64,000 nt of DNA from Candidatus Aenigmatarchaeota archaeon (lineage in GTDB: Archaea; Aenigmatarchaeota; Aenigmatarchaeia; CG10238-14): positions 62,001-126,000 of the forward strand of contig JAOAJH010000001.1 of the NCBI GenBank assembly GCA_026414305.1, read 5' to 3'. Position numbers and translations under genes: made by a program. Each line of letters starts with the position of its first letter. The first letter of the stretch is position 1. The notes below the pieces were generated by a model. That model had not been told where the DNA came from. It saw nothing but the letters and a program-made list of their open reading frames with translations, and did no database searches. Shown here in pieces: positions 9,256 through 19,302 of this stretch.

Positions 9256-9753
9256 ATGAGAAAGATAAAAAAAACATACAGCAAGCCGAGAAAGCCATGG
9301 GACAGAGCAAGAATAGAAGAAGAGAGAAAGTTAATGAAAAATTATGGTTTGAGAAGAAAAAGAGAGATATGGAGGGCTGCATCTTATTTGAGAAATTTCA
9401 GGCAGAGGGCAAGAGACCTTGCAGCTAAAAGAAATGAAGAAGAGCAGAAAAAACTTCTTGAAAAGCTTTACAGGCTTGGTGTTCTTGAGAAAAATTCCAG
9501 CTTGAATGATGTTTTGGGTTTGACAGTAGAAAACATTCTTGAAAGAAGGTTGCAGACAATAGTTTACAAGAAAGGGTTGGCAAACACTTTAAGACAGGCA
9601 AGGCAATTGATTGTTCATGGTCACATACAAATTGATGGAAAAAGCACAAAGTTTCCAAGCTTTCTTGTCACAAGAGATGTTGAAGACAAGATTGGATATT
9701 ACAAAATCCAACCAAATGTAAAGGTAGGTGAAGAAGATGAGCAAGTCAGTTAA
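9256..9753 (+). CDS. rps4: 30S ribosomal protein S4
   Basis: [19 protein letters not shown]... [17 protein letters not shown]; follows S13. Confidence 0.97.
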   Translation: MRKIKKTYSKPRKPWDRARIEEERKLMKNYGLRRKREIWRAASYLRNFRQRARDLAAKRNEEEQKKLLEKLYRLGVLEKNSSLNDVLGLTVENILERRLQTIVYKKGLANTLRQARQLIVHGHIQIDGKSTKFPSFLVTRDVEDKIGYYKIQPNVKVGEEDEQVS

Positions 9754-10177
9754 AAAAGAAATTCAGAAAAAAACAGAAATAAGGGCAAGCAAAGAAGGAG
9801 TTTGGGGCATTGCTTACATTTTTTCAACTGTCAACAGCATCATTGTTCACATAACTGACATAACAGGGTCAGAAACAATTTCAAGATGGAGTGGAGGGAT
9901 GATAACAAACAAAGACAGAGATCAAGGCAGCCCATTCTCAGCAATGCAGGCAGCAAACAAAGCCGCTCAGGAAGCAATTGAAAAAGGTGTCATAGGCGTT
10001 CATGTTAAAGTAAGAGGAAAAGGTGGCCATCACAAAAAAGCTCCAGGTGTTGGAGCACAGCCAGCAATTAGAGCTTTGGTTAGAGCTGGATTGAAAATAG
10101 GTTTGATTGAGGATACTACTCCTATACCAACTGATACTACAAAGAGAAAAGGCGGCAGAAGAGGAAGAAGAGTTTAG
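9737..10177 (+). CDS. rps11: 30S ribosomal protein S11
   Basis: [33 protein letters not shown]...[21 protein letters not shown]. Confidence 0.97.
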   Translation: MSKSVKKEIQKKTEIRASKEGVWGIAYIFSTVNSIIVHITDITGSETISRWSGGMITNKDRDQGSPFSAMQAANKAAQEAIEKGVIGVHVKVRGKGGHHKKAPGVGAQPAIRALVRAGLKIGLIEDTTPIPTDTTKRKGGRRGRRV

Positions 10178-10467
10178 TTGAAGTTGTAAAGATATTTTTT
10201 TATGTCAACTCTTCCATTAATTATTTTTATGCCTTCTTTTTCAAGCAGTTTTATCTTTTCCATTTTTCCTCTGGCAAAACCACCTATGTTGCCATTGTTG
10301 TTAACAACTCTATGACAAGGCACATCTTTGTATGGGTTTTTATTGCAAGCCGTTCCAACAGCTCTGTAAGCTTTTGTGTTTAATGCAGAGGCAATTTCCT
10401 TGTAAGTTGTCACCTTACCTTTTGGTATTTTTTTAATCAAAAGCCATACCTTTTCTTGAAATCTCAT
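10174..10467 (-). CDS. methylated-DNA--cysteine methyltransferase-like, C-terminal domain only
   Basis: [20 protein letters not shown]...[21 protein letters not shown] active-site motif retained. Confidence 0.88.
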   Translation of the reverse strand: MRFQEKVWLLIKKIPKGKVTTYKEIASALNTKAYRAVGTACNKNPYKDVPCHRVVNNNGNIGGFARGKMEKIKLLEKEGIKIINGRVDIKKYLYNFN

Positions 10468-10526
10468 GCAACCAACCAAAATATTTAAATCTTCCTTTCA
10501 ATTAAAGTTAATAGTTTTGTTGGTGT

Positions 10527-11042
10527 TTGATTATGAAAAATTTGTATAAATCCATGAAACAGACAAGAAAGAGCAAAGCATACAAGGAAATGCTAAAGCA
10601 GAGATTGATTGAATGGAGAAAACAAGAGAGGTTTGTTAGAGTTGAAAAACCTTCCAAGCCTGACAGAGCAAGATCGCTTGGTTATAAAGCAAAGCAAGGC
10701 TTTGTCATTGTAAGGGCTAGATTGCAAAGGGGTGGCAGAGACAGGCCGCATTATCTAAGGAAAGGAAGAAAGCCGTCGAAAACAGGCGTGACAAGATATA
10801 CTAGCAAGCAGTCTTTGCAAGCAATAGTTGAGCAGAGAGTTGCAAGAAAATATCCAAACCTTGAAGTGCTGAATTCTTACTGGGTTGGACAAGATGGAAG
10901 ATATGTTTGGTATGAGGTTATAATGGTTGACAAAAATCATCCTGTTGTGAAGAGCGACAAAAACATTAAATGGATAGCAGAAAAGCAGCATACTAGAAGG
11001 GTTTTTAGAGGATTGACATCGGCTGCGAAAAAGGCAAGATGA
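10527..11042 (+). CDS. rpl15e: 50S ribosomal protein L15e
   Basis: [23 protein letters not shown]... [21 protein letters not shown]. Confidence 0.96.
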   Translation: MIMKNLYKSMKQTRKSKAYKEMLKQRLIEWRKQERFVRVEKPSKPDRARSLGYKAKQGFVIVRARLQRGGRDRPHYLRKGRKPSKTGVTRYTSKQSLQAIVEQRVARKYPNLEVLNSYWVGQDGRYVWYEVIMVDKNHPVVKSDKNIKWIAEKQHTRRVFRGLTSAAKKAR

Positions 11043-11073
11043 TTTATTAACTTTTTACCATATTTTTATTGTT

Positions 11074-11784
11074 ATGTACTATGACATGCACGTCCATTCA
11101 GCGTTTTCTGAAGGCGAAAGCAGTTTAGAAGAAATAGCGACCCAAGCCAAGATGCTTGGCTATAGCGGCATATGCTTTGCAGAATATTTCAAAGGCAAGC
11201 AAAAGATGCTTGAGCTGAAGGAAGAGATCGCTAAAGTCAGCGAAAAGGCTAGAATAAAAATATTTTTAGGTTTTGAAGCAAGAAACTCAAATGAGCTAAA
11301 AAGACTAGTTGCCTTGAGAAGAGAATATGATGTTCTTCTTGTAAGGGGTTATGACACAAAGCTGAACAGGCTAGCAGTTGAAACACCTGAAGTTGATATT
11401 TTAACACATCCAGAATATGAAAGAAAGGATTCTGGTTTGAATCATGTTTTGGTAAAGGAAGCTGCAAAAAACAATGTTTCAATAGAAATTAATTTCAGAA
11501 ACATATTGATCAACAGCAAAAATTCAAGATCGGCTGTTCTGTCGCACATAACACACAATGTGATGCTTTGCAAAAAATTCAAGGCCCCTGTTATAATCTG
11601 TTCTGGGGCAATATCTCACTGGCAATTGAGAGATCCAAAGATAATGATATCATTTGCAAAGCTTGTCGGCTTGGATTTGCATGAAGCAAAGCTTTCATTG
11701 AGTGAAGCGCCAAAAAGAATAATAAATCAAATAGATGAAAGGAAAAGTAGAAAATGGATAATGCCCGGGGTGAAGGAGTTATGA
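11074..11784 (+). CDS. rnp3: RNase P protein component 3 (Rpp30)
   Basis: PHP-like YYDMHVHSAFSEGESSLEEIATQAKMLGYSGICFAEY; between L15e and Pop5. Confidence 0.9.
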   Translation: MYYDMHVHSAFSEGESSLEEIATQAKMLGYSGICFAEYFKGKQKMLELKEEIAKVSEKARIKIFLGFEARNSNELKRLVALRREYDVLLVRGYDTKLNRLAVETPEVDILTHPEYERKDSGLNHVLVKEAAKNNVSIEINFRNILINSKNSRSAVLSHITHNVMLCKKFKAPVIICSGAISHWQLRDPKIMISFAKLVGLDLHEAKLSLSEAPKRIINQIDERKSRKWIMPGVKEL

Positions 11785-12119
11785 AGCTAAAGACATTGCC
11801 GCCTAGCTTGAGAGAGAAGCACAGATATATAGCAATAAAAATAATATCAGAATCGCCTGTTGAATATTCTGACTTGGAAAACGCAATATGGAATACAATG
11901 CTTGATTTTCTAGGTGAGTATGGAGTCGCAAAGACTGATTTTTGGATAATAAAAGAAAGATGGGTTAAAAATGATCAAACTTGCGTCGTCAGATGCAATC
12001 ATTTGTCTGTGCAAGACGTTCTAGCCAGCTTAGGCCTTGTAACTAGGTTAGGCGATAGCAGGATTGCTGTGAAGATACTGAAAATATCTGGAACATTGAA
12101 GGGTTTAAATAAAAAATGA
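11781..12119 (+). CDS. rnp2: RNase P protein component 2 (Pop5/Rpp14)
   Basis: MKLKTLPPSLREKHRYIAIKIISE...GEYGVAKTDFWII; overlaps rnp3 by 4 nt. Confidence 0.9.
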   Translation: MKLKTLPPSLREKHRYIAIKIISESPVEYSDLENAIWNTMLDFLGEYGVAKTDFWIIKERWVKNDQTCVVRCNHLSVQDVLASLGLVTRLGDSRIAVKILKISGTLKGLNKK

Positions 12120-12221
12120 AAATCATCATGTAGAAGATTTTTTATAAAATGCAAATTATAAATGAAAAAACATTTGTTATGCAGCTATCAAGAAAATTAT
12201 ATCAAGAGTTGCTTTGAAGAA

Positions 12222-12887
12222 TTATTTTATTTGCCTTATGCAATTTTCCCTAAATGATGCGCTTTCAATTTTGTTGCATATGTTTGCATCACCTAAATTT
12301 CTAGCTAGATGATAATAGCAGTTTGATTTTAAAAACTGATCAGATATTCTATCACAATCTTGTAAAGATGCGGCATTCATGATATTAAATGTTTCGCATT
12401 TGTTGCTTTTGCAGATTGCCCAATCCATTTCAGAGCAGCTTGAAACAAAAATTATAAAAGGATCTTCTAATGGTATACCTTTGTTGTTTAAAGAACCCTG
12501 CCCGCACGTGACTTTGCAATCAGAATCCAAGTTGCAATATTTACCAACAGTGTTGTTGTATGCATTAACTCCTAAAAACATCCCAAATGACACAATTAAA
12601 ATAGCAACTAAGTAAAGAAAAATACCCTTAATCCATTTTTTGCTTTGGCTAATATAGCAGCCAAAAGGATAAGACAACAAAATAAAAATTGTTATTGTAA
12701 AGTAGAATGGTATATTGTAAAATAGTATGATTGCAAAATAGAATATTACACTAATGTAATTAAACAGAAAAAATGGAATAAAATCATATATTTTAGGAGC
12801 AAGCATAATAGAAAGAAATATTCCACATAGAAGCAATGAAAATAGTATTTTATTTTTGTTTGGTTTTAAATAATTTTTCAAGTTCAT
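12222..12887 (-). CDS. membrane protein with C-terminal Cys-rich domain, unknown function
   Basis: Four or so TM segments then CNLDSDCKVTCG...DCDRISDQFLKSNCYYHLARNLGDANICNKIESASFRENCI. Confidence 0.6.
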   Translation of the reverse strand: MNLKNYLKPNKNKILFSLLLCGIFLSIMLAPKIYDFIPFFLFNYISVIFYFAIILFYNIPFYFTITIFILLSYPFGCYISQSKKWIKGIFLYLVAILIVSFGMFLGVNAYNNTVGKYCNLDSDCKVTCGQGSLNNKGIPLEDPFIIFVSSCSEMDWAICKSNKCETFNIMNAASLQDCDRISDQFLKSNCYYHLARNLGDANICNKIESASFRENCIRQIK

Positions 12888-13142
12888 ATAAAATTATATT
12901 TAGAACTTTGTTTTTAAAGGTTACAAATGAACCCGTCAAGATTTATGGTAGAAAATTAAATTAATTGTATTTAAACAAAGCATGAATTAAGATGTTTGTC
13001 ATGAATCTCATGATGAAATTTCAATGTAAAAATAAAACGAATATGCTTTTCAAAGACCTTAACAAAGCAAAAGCTTAAAAATTCTAAATAATTTAAAAAT
13101 GAAATACAAATATTATTTTGTTATGTTCATGAGGTGATTTGA

Positions 13143-13841
13143 ATGCCGGCTGTTTTGCCAGAATATATGGGTTATGATAGAACAATTGCAGTTTTCAGTC
13201 CTGATGGCAGACTATTTCAGGTAGAATATGCAAAAGAAGCAGTGAAAAAAGGCACGACTTCTCTTGGTTTGACATTCAAGAATGGAGTTGTTCTAGCTAC
13301 GATAAAGCAGTCAACAGATCTAGCTGTGCCAAAATCTCTTGAAAAGCTTTTCAAGATTGACGAGCACATAGCATCAGTAGCTTCTGGGTTGCTGGCTGAT
13401 GCAAGAGTTTTAGTAAGCCAGCTAAGAGTTAAAGCACAAATAAACAGGATAACATATGAAGAGCCAATAGATGTTTGGTCTTTGGCAAGGACATTGGGCG
13501 ACAGAATGCAAGTTTCAACGCTTTACGCAGGATTGAGGCCATTTGGAGTCTCATTTCTTATAGGCGGAGTAGATTCTTCAGGACCGCATATAATAGAATC
13601 AGATCCTTCAGGAATGTTGTTTGAATGGCAAGCCTACTCAATCGGCAGAGGAGCACCAGTTGCAAACAAACTATTCAAAGAAAAATACAAGCCAGACATG
13701 GATGAAAAAACAGCCGTGAAATTTATGATAGATGTAATCAAAAAATCAGAAAAAATAAAGGATTCGGATTCTATTGAAATTGCAGTGATAAAGGATAATG
13801 TAAAGATATTGACAGAAGAAGAATTGAAAAAATTGATGTGA
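13143..13841 (+). CDS. psmA: proteasome alpha subunit
   Basis: MGYDRTIAVFSPDGRLFQVEYAKEAVKKGTTSLG. Confidence 0.97.
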   Translation: MPAVLPEYMGYDRTIAVFSPDGRLFQVEYAKEAVKKGTTSLGLTFKNGVVLATIKQSTDLAVPKSLEKLFKIDEHIASVASGLLADARVLVSQLRVKAQINRITYEEPIDVWSLARTLGDRMQVSTLYAGLRPFGVSFLIGGVDSSGPHIIESDPSGMLFEWQAYSIGRGAPVANKLFKEKYKPDMDEKTAVKFMIDVIKKSEKIKDSDSIEIAVIKDNVKILTEEELKKLM

Positions 13842-13848
13842 TTCCTGT

Positions 13849-14556
13849 ATGGTGAGCGTAGACGAAGCAGTTATTTGTAGGTTGAAAAAGGCAGGCATAA
13901 TATTTGAGATTCTTGTCGATCCCTACAAAGCAGACGACATGAAAAAAGGCAAGCAAGTCGATTTGGACGAAGCAGTTGCTGTTTTAAGTGTTTTCAGGGA
14001 TGCTAGAAAAGGAGATGCAATATCAACAGAAGAATTGCAAAAAGGTTTTGGCAGCACAAACATAAAGGATATAATCAAAAAGATCATTTTAGAGGGTGAG
14101 ATTCAACTTACAACAGAGCAAAGAAGAAAGATGATTGATGAAAAGAAAACACAAATAGCAGAATTGATTGCTCGCCAAGCCATTAATCCACAAACAAACC
14201 TTCCACATCCTGCTAACAGAATAATAAATGCAATGGATCAGGCAGGTGTGCATGTAGATCCTTTTGCAGACGCAGAGTCGCAAATTGACAAGGTTATAAA
14301 ATCTATTAAAAGTTTATTACCCATAAAACTTCAAAGAGTTGTCATTCAAATAACAATACCGGCCCAATTTTCAGGTAGGGCATATGCAGCTGTAAAGAAG
14401 ATTGTGCCTGAATTTGAGGAAAAGTGGCTAGGTGACGGCTCTTTGCAAATAGTGGCAAACATACCTGCTGGCTTGCAGATTGATTTGCTAAAGCATGTCG
14501 GCGATATGACTCATGGTAATTTCAAATCAGACATATTGAGAAGAGAGGATGTATGA
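13849..14556 (+). CDS. ribosome maturation protein SBDS/SDO1
   Basis: SBDS-like VSVDEAVICRLKKAGIIFEILVDPYKADDMKKGK; conserved order psmA-SBDS-rrp4. Confidence 0.95.
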   Translation: MVSVDEAVICRLKKAGIIFEILVDPYKADDMKKGKQVDLDEAVAVLSVFRDARKGDAISTEELQKGFGSTNIKDIIKKIILEGEIQLTTEQRRKMIDEKKTQIAELIARQAINPQTNLPHPANRIINAMDQAGVHVDPFADAESQIDKVIKSIKSLLPIKLQRVVIQITIPAQFSGRAYAAVKKIVPEFEEKWLGDGSLQIVANIPAGLQIDLLKHVGDMTHGNFKSDILRREDV

Positions 14557-15227
14557 TGAAAGAAAAGGAAACAGGCGTAAGAGAAATAGCATACCCTGGC
14601 CAGGTTTTAGGAGACAAAAAGGAATTTTTGCCAGGGGTTGGCACATATGAAGAAGATGGAAAGATAATATCAAAATTTTTGGGAATATTGACAAAAAGCG
14701 GAAATTATGTTTCAGTTGTTCCTCTATCTGGCGTTTATATACCAAAACCAGGAGAGCATGTCATAGGCATAGTGACAGCTGTTGAAAAGGTTGGATGGGT
14801 TGTCGACATAAATTCACCATGGGAATCTTTCCTTTCTCTTTCAGAGGCAGTTGACGAGTTTATTGATGTAAAAAGAGTCATGTTGAATAGATATTATGAT
14901 GAAGGCGATATAATTTATGCGCAAATAGCAAGCGCAAAAAGGGGTGATGTTCAACTGAGCATGAGAGGACCTTCCTGCAAAAAGCTTAAAGATGGGGTTC
15001 TTGTAAAAATAACACCAACCAAAGTCCCAAGATTGATAGGCAAAGAAGGCAGCATGATCAACTTGATAAAAGAAAAGACAGGCACAATGATAAGAGTTGG
15101 GCAGAACGGTGTTGTTTGGATATCAGGCGAAAAGGTTGACAAGGCCATAGTTGCTATAAAGAAAATTGATGAAAAGTCTCACATTTATGGTTTAACAGAG
15201 GAGATTACAAAACTATTGAGTGATTGA
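14553..15227 (+). CDS. rrp4: exosome subunit Rrp4
   Basis: S1/KH protein YPGQVLGDKKEFLPGVGTYEEDGKI...RLIGKEGSMINLIKEKTG. Confidence 0.96.
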   Translation: MMKEKETGVREIAYPGQVLGDKKEFLPGVGTYEEDGKIISKFLGILTKSGNYVSVVPLSGVYIPKPGEHVIGIVTAVEKVGWVVDINSPWESFLSLSEAVDEFIDVKRVMLNRYYDEGDIIYAQIASAKRGDVQLSMRGPSCKKLKDGVLVKITPTKVPRLIGKEGSMINLIKEKTGTMIRVGQNGVVWISGEKVDKAIVAIKKIDEKSHIYGLTEEITKLLSD

Positions 15228-15228
15228 A

Positions 15229-15945
15229 ATGGCAAAAATAAAAGGAATTGAATTAATAAAGGATGGGAAAAGGTTGGATGGCAGAAAGCCGTTTGAAACA
15301 AGAGAGGTTGAAATGAAAGTAGGTATTATACCAAATGCAAATGGCTCTGCAATGGTTAGGTTTGGCAAGACAACAGCAATAGCAGCTGTTTATGGACCTA
15401 GATTGCTTTTGCCTAAGCATTTGCAAGAAATGGACAAAGCCATAATTCAATGCAGATACAACATGGCTCCGTTTTCAACTGATGAAAGAATAAAACCTGG
15501 GACATCAAGAAGGGAATTGGAGATATCAAAAGTTGTAAGATTGGCTTTAGAACCTGTTTTATTTTTGGAAAATTATCCTAAAACGACAATAGATGTTTAT
15601 GTTGAAATTATACAAGCAGATGGGTCAACCCGAGTAACAAGCGTAAATGCAGCTTCTTTGGCTTTAGCAGACGCAGGCATACCAATGAAGGATTTGGTTG
15701 TTGCATTGTCTGGCGGAAAAATCAACGGCCAGCTTATTTTGGATTTGAACGGCATTGAAGACAACAATTCAGAAGCTGATGTGCCAATGGCTTTTATGCC
15801 AAACAAAAAACATATTACACTGCTTCAAATGGACGGAGAATTAAAGCATGAGGAAATATCAAAATTGATTAATGAAATGTTCAAGGCAGGTGAAATTATT
15901 TACAAAAAGCAAATAGAAGCTTTGAAAAATAGATATAGTGAGTGA
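15229..15945 (+). CDS. rrp41: exosome subunit Rrp41
   Basis: RLDGRKPFETREVEMKVGIIPNANGSAMVRFGKT...PGTSRRELEISKV. Confidence 0.96.
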   Translation: MAKIKGIELIKDGKRLDGRKPFETREVEMKVGIIPNANGSAMVRFGKTTAIAAVYGPRLLLPKHLQEMDKAIIQCRYNMAPFSTDERIKPGTSRRELEISKVVRLALEPVLFLENYPKTTIDVYVEIIQADGSTRVTSVNAASLALADAGIPMKDLVVALSGGKINGQLILDLNGIEDNNSEADVPMAFMPNKKHITLLQMDGELKHEEISKLINEMFKAGEIIYKKQIEALKNRYSE

Positions 15946-16705
15946 TATGAGAGCAAATTACATTTTGAAATTGTTGGAAAAGGACGAAAGGCTTGATGGT
16001 AGAAAGCTTGATCAATTCAGACCTATAGCAGTTGAAAAAGGAGTTATTGAAAGGGCAGAAGGCTCTGCAAGAGTTAAAATTGGCAAGACAGACATAATTG
16101 CAGGCGTGAAAATGGAGATAGAGACACCATTTCCAGATACGCCAAACGAAGGAACGCTGAAAACAAATATTGAGTTTGCGCCAATTGCACATCCTGATTT
16201 TTCACCAGGTCCGCCATCTGAAGATGCCACTGAAATTGCAAGAGTTGTTGACAGAGGCATAAGAGAATCAAATTCAATTGATTTGGAAAAACTATGTTTG
16301 GTAGAAGGCGAAAAGGTTTGGGGTGTTTTCATAGATTTGCATGTTATCAATCATGACGGCAATTTAATAGATGCTTCCTCTCTAGCATCAGTAGCTGCTT
16401 TGATGAATACAAAAATACCTAAATATGAGGATAACAAGATAATAAGAACAGAATTTGTTGGAAAGTTGCCTGTGCTGCATACACCAATAAATGTTGTTGT
16501 CTCAAAAATACTTGACAAGTACATAGTTGATGCCGACAAAGAGGAAGAAGAAGTTGTTGATGCTTGGTTGAGTGTTGCAACTAGGGAAGATGGGTATGTT
16601 TGCGCAATGCAGAAAGGAGGCAGCAAAGCGTTAAGTTTAAAAGATATAGATTATATGATTGATTTGTCTTCAAAAAAATCCAAAGAGTTAAGAAAACACT
16701 TGTGA
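15938..16705 (+). CDS. rrp42: exosome subunit Rrp42
   Basis: DERLDGRKLDQFRPIAVEKGVIERAEGSARVKIGKTDIIAGVK; follows rrp41. Confidence 0.96.
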   Translation: MSDMRANYILKLLEKDERLDGRKLDQFRPIAVEKGVIERAEGSARVKIGKTDIIAGVKMEIETPFPDTPNEGTLKTNIEFAPIAHPDFSPGPPSEDATEIARVVDRGIRESNSIDLEKLCLVEGEKVWGVFIDLHVINHDGNLIDASSLASVAALMNTKIPKYEDNKIIRTEFVGKLPVLHTPINVVVSKILDKYIVDADKEEEEVVDAWLSVATREDGYVCAMQKGGSKALSLKDIDYMIDLSSKKSKELRKHL

Positions 16706-16710
16706 TTGAT

Positions 16711-16875
16711 ATGGGAAGAAAAATATTGAGCAGAAAGCTAAAACAGATAAAAGCTGGAAAAGTTAGGCAATCGCCAAGATGGGTTGACATAAAGAAATTT
16801 GGCATGAAAAGGGCTAGAAACAGAAGAGCAGGTGTTTTCAGAAGAAATTGGAAGAGGACAAAACTAAAAATATAA
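16711..16875 (+). CDS. rpl39e: 50S ribosomal protein L39e (54 aa)
   Basis: MGRKILSRKLKQIKAGKVRQSPRWVDIKKFGMKRARNRRAGVFRRNWKRTKLKI; missed by ORF track. Confidence 0.93.
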   Translation: MGRKILSRKLKQIKAGKVRQSPRWVDIKKFGMKRARNRRAGVFRRNWKRTKLKI

Positions 16876-16901
16876 TAGTTTTAAAAATAAAATCTTGTTT
16901 T

Positions 16902-18356
16902 ATGGATTGGCAGCATTTAGGATTAAAAGTCGGCTTAGAAATCCACTGGGGTTTGAACACAGAAAAAAAATTGTTTTGCAGTTGCCCAAACACACTTGTC
17001 AACAGGCAAGCTGATAGATTAATAGAAAGGTATTTGCGTCCAGCTGTTGGTGAACTTGGCGGCATAGATGAAGCTGCAAAGGCAGAAGCGTTAAAAGGCA
17101 AAAAAGCTGTTTATGAATTTTTTGATGATTCAAATTGCTTGGTGGAAATAGACGAAGAGCCACCTCACTCGCCAAACAAAGATGCAATAGAATCGTCCTT
17201 TTTGATAGCTGAAATGTTGAATGCAAAAATAGTTGATGAAATCCATGTTATGCGAAAAACCATAATTGACGGATCAAATGTTTCTGGTTTCCAAAGAACA
17301 ATGCTTGTTGCAATGGACGGTTTTGTAAAAACATCTTTTGGTGATGTTGGCATAAGCAGCATATGCTTGGAAGAAGATTCTGCAAGAATAATTGACTCTA
17401 AAAAAAATATATTTAGACTTGACAGAATAGGAATGCCTGAGGTTGAAATAACGACGACGCCTGACATACACACGCCTGAGCAAGCTTTGGAGGCAGCTGA
17501 AAAAATAGGAATGGTTTTGCTTTCTAGCGGCAAAGTAAAAACAGGTTTGGGTGTTGTTAGGCAAGATGTAAATGTTTCAATAAAAGATGGAGCAAGAACA
17601 GAAATAAAACATGTTCAACGCTTGAATTGGATACCTTTGGTGATAGAGAAAGAGGTTGAAAGGCAGCTTCAACTAATTAAAAAAGGCGAGAAAATTGAAA
17701 ATAGCGTTAGAGTTGCAAAAGAAGATGGATCAACTGTTTTTTTAAGGCCAATTGCTGGATCAGCTAGAATGTATCCTGAAACAGATGTTGCGCCTATTTT
17801 GGTCGACAAAAAATTGGTAGATAAAATAAAGAAAAGCTTGCCAGAAACAATTGAAATCAAGTTAGCTAAACTGAAAAAAATACTTCCTGCTGATGTTGCC
17901 GAGCAATTAGCAAAATCAGAAAACTTGTTTTTGTTTGAAAAAATTGTTTCCAAAGTTAAAATCGAGCCAACAATAGTTGCAACCACATTGCTGTATACGC
18001 TGAAGGATCTTAAAAGAAAAGGTATTGATGTAGATGCTATAACAGACAAACAATTTATTGATTTGTTTGGAATGATCAAGGATGATAAAATAGCAAAAGA
18101 GGCAATTCCTCAAATTTTGGAAAAATTAAAAGAAAAAAAAGTTGAAGATGTTGTAAAAGAATTGAATTTGCTAAAACTGAGCAGAAAAGAACTTGAAAAA
18201 ATAGTGGATGATTTGATAAAAGAAAACAAAGACAAATTGGATAAGAACGCTTACGGTTTAATAATGGGTTTGACTATGATGCAAGCAAGAGGAAAAATAG
18301 ATGGAAAAATAGTTGACGAAGTGGTAAAGGATAAAATCAAGAGATTTGCCAAATAA
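16902..18356 (+). CDS. gatE: Glu-tRNA(Gln) amidotransferase subunit E
   Basis: LGLKVGLEIHWGLNTEKKLFCSCPN...; GatB/E family plus C-terminal YqeY-like region; start chosen after L39e. Confidence 0.93.
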   Translation: MDWQHLGLKVGLEIHWGLNTEKKLFCSCPNTLVNRQADRLIERYLRPAVGELGGIDEAAKAEALKGKKAVYEFFDDSNCLVEIDEEPPHSPNKDAIESSFLIAEMLNAKIVDEIHVMRKTIIDGSNVSGFQRTMLVAMDGFVKTSFGDVGISSICLEEDSARIIDSKKNIFRLDRIGMPEVEITTTPDIHTPEQALEAAEKIGMVLLSSGKVKTGLGVVRQDVNVSIKDGARTEIKHVQRLNWIPLVIEKEVERQLQLIKKGEKIENSVRVAKEDGSTVFLRPIAGSARMYPETDVAPILVDKKLVDKIKKSLPETIEIKLAKLKKILPADVAEQLAKSENLFLFEKIVSKVKIEPTIVATTLLYTLKDLKRKGIDVDAITDKQFIDLFGMIKDDKIAKEAIPQILEKLKEKKVEDVVKELNLLKLSRKELEKIVDDLIKENKDKLDKNAYGLIMGLTMMQARGKIDGKIVDEVVKDKIKRFAK

Positions 18357-18401
18357 GTTTGAAGCAAAAACAATTTCTTTATGTAAAATAAAATAGTTTT
18401 T

Positions 18402-19001
18402 ATGAAGTTCATATTCTTGATTTTGCTTTTTTTGAATGTTGTTTCAGCCCAAACAACAGATTATGTTAATGCTGTCATAGTGCCTGGAATTGTTTTGCTA
18501 GTTTTCGCTTATGGATTGATTTCATTTTTCAAGTTACCGAAAATTGCTTCTCTTGTTTTATCTGTAGCCCTAATCGGAGTTGCCTATGTTTCAGGAATAA
18601 TAAACGCATTTGCTAGTATGGCCCTTTCATTTGGCGGTTTGGCATCGACAGGTTTGTACATAGGCTTGTTTTTGGTAGGCGCAACTTTAGCTTCAAGATC
18701 AGCAGGCGGCAAACCCAAAAAAGCAGTTAAATATGCTGATGCAAGAAAAATGAGTAGAAAGCAGATATCCCAAGAAATGAATTCCATAGAAAAAAGAATT
18801 GTACAGTTGCAATCAAAACTAGAGTCGGTTAAAATACAAGAGCATAACCTAGAGCTCAAGTTTTCAACTTCAAAATCTCCAGAGATTGCAAAAGAGCTTG
18901 AAAGAATAAGAAAAATAAAAAACGAGTTGTCAGATGCAATGGACATGATGATCGAAAGAAAGGAATACTACAAAAAAGCTTACAGGGAGGCTACTGCGTA
19001 A
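18402..19001 (+). CDS. membrane protein with cytoplasmic coiled-coil, unknown function
   Basis: Three hydrophobic segments then a long charged helical region. Confidence 0.6.
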   Translation: MKFIFLILLFLNVVSAQTTDYVNAVIVPGIVLLVFAYGLISFFKLPKIASLVLSVALIGVAYVSGIINAFASMALSFGGLASTGLYIGLFLVGATLASRSAGGKPKKAVKYADARKMSRKQISQEMNSIEKRIVQLQSKLESVKIQEHNLELKFSTSKSPEIAKELERIRKIKNELSDAMDMMIERKEYYKKAYREATA

Positions 19002-19296
19002 ACACTGTATTGTATTTTGCCCTTGTCCAAAATCTGCTTATGATTATTAAAATGATCAAAGCACCAAACAGTATTACAAGTCCAAACGTGCCTAAAGATA
19101 ATATTTTATTGATTATCAAATATCCGTTTGTAAGGAAGACATAAAGGCAGATTATTAAAGAAACCAAAACATTTACGCTTTTTGGAAAAAATTTCATTCG
19201 TTGAAGAATATCATACAAAAGCACAAATAGTATTATGAACGACAGACCAAAAACAAAAATAGTTTCGCTGTTCAACAAAGATTGAAGCTGCTGCAT
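18991..19296 (-). CDS. small three-TM membrane protein, unknown function
   Basis: Hydrophobic 101 aa; 6 nt downstream of the next gene in the same direction. Confidence 0.6.
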   Translation of the reverse strand: MQQLQSLLNSETIFVFGLSFIILFVLLYDILQRMKFFPKSVNVLVSLIICLYVFLTNGYLIINKILSLGTFGLVILFGALIILIIISRFWTRAKYNTVFTQ

Positions 19297-19302
19297 AAAA
19301 GA

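Noticed and set aside
12888-13142. 250-bp gap before psmA as a possible ncRNA
   Set aside because: AT-rich with no convincing GC-rich folded block; could simply be promoter region.
16012-16350. 112-aa minus ORF inside rrp42, and similar long antisense ORFs in rps2, gatE and cas10
   Set aside because: Antisense to strongly supported conserved genes; no independent start or promoter evidence.
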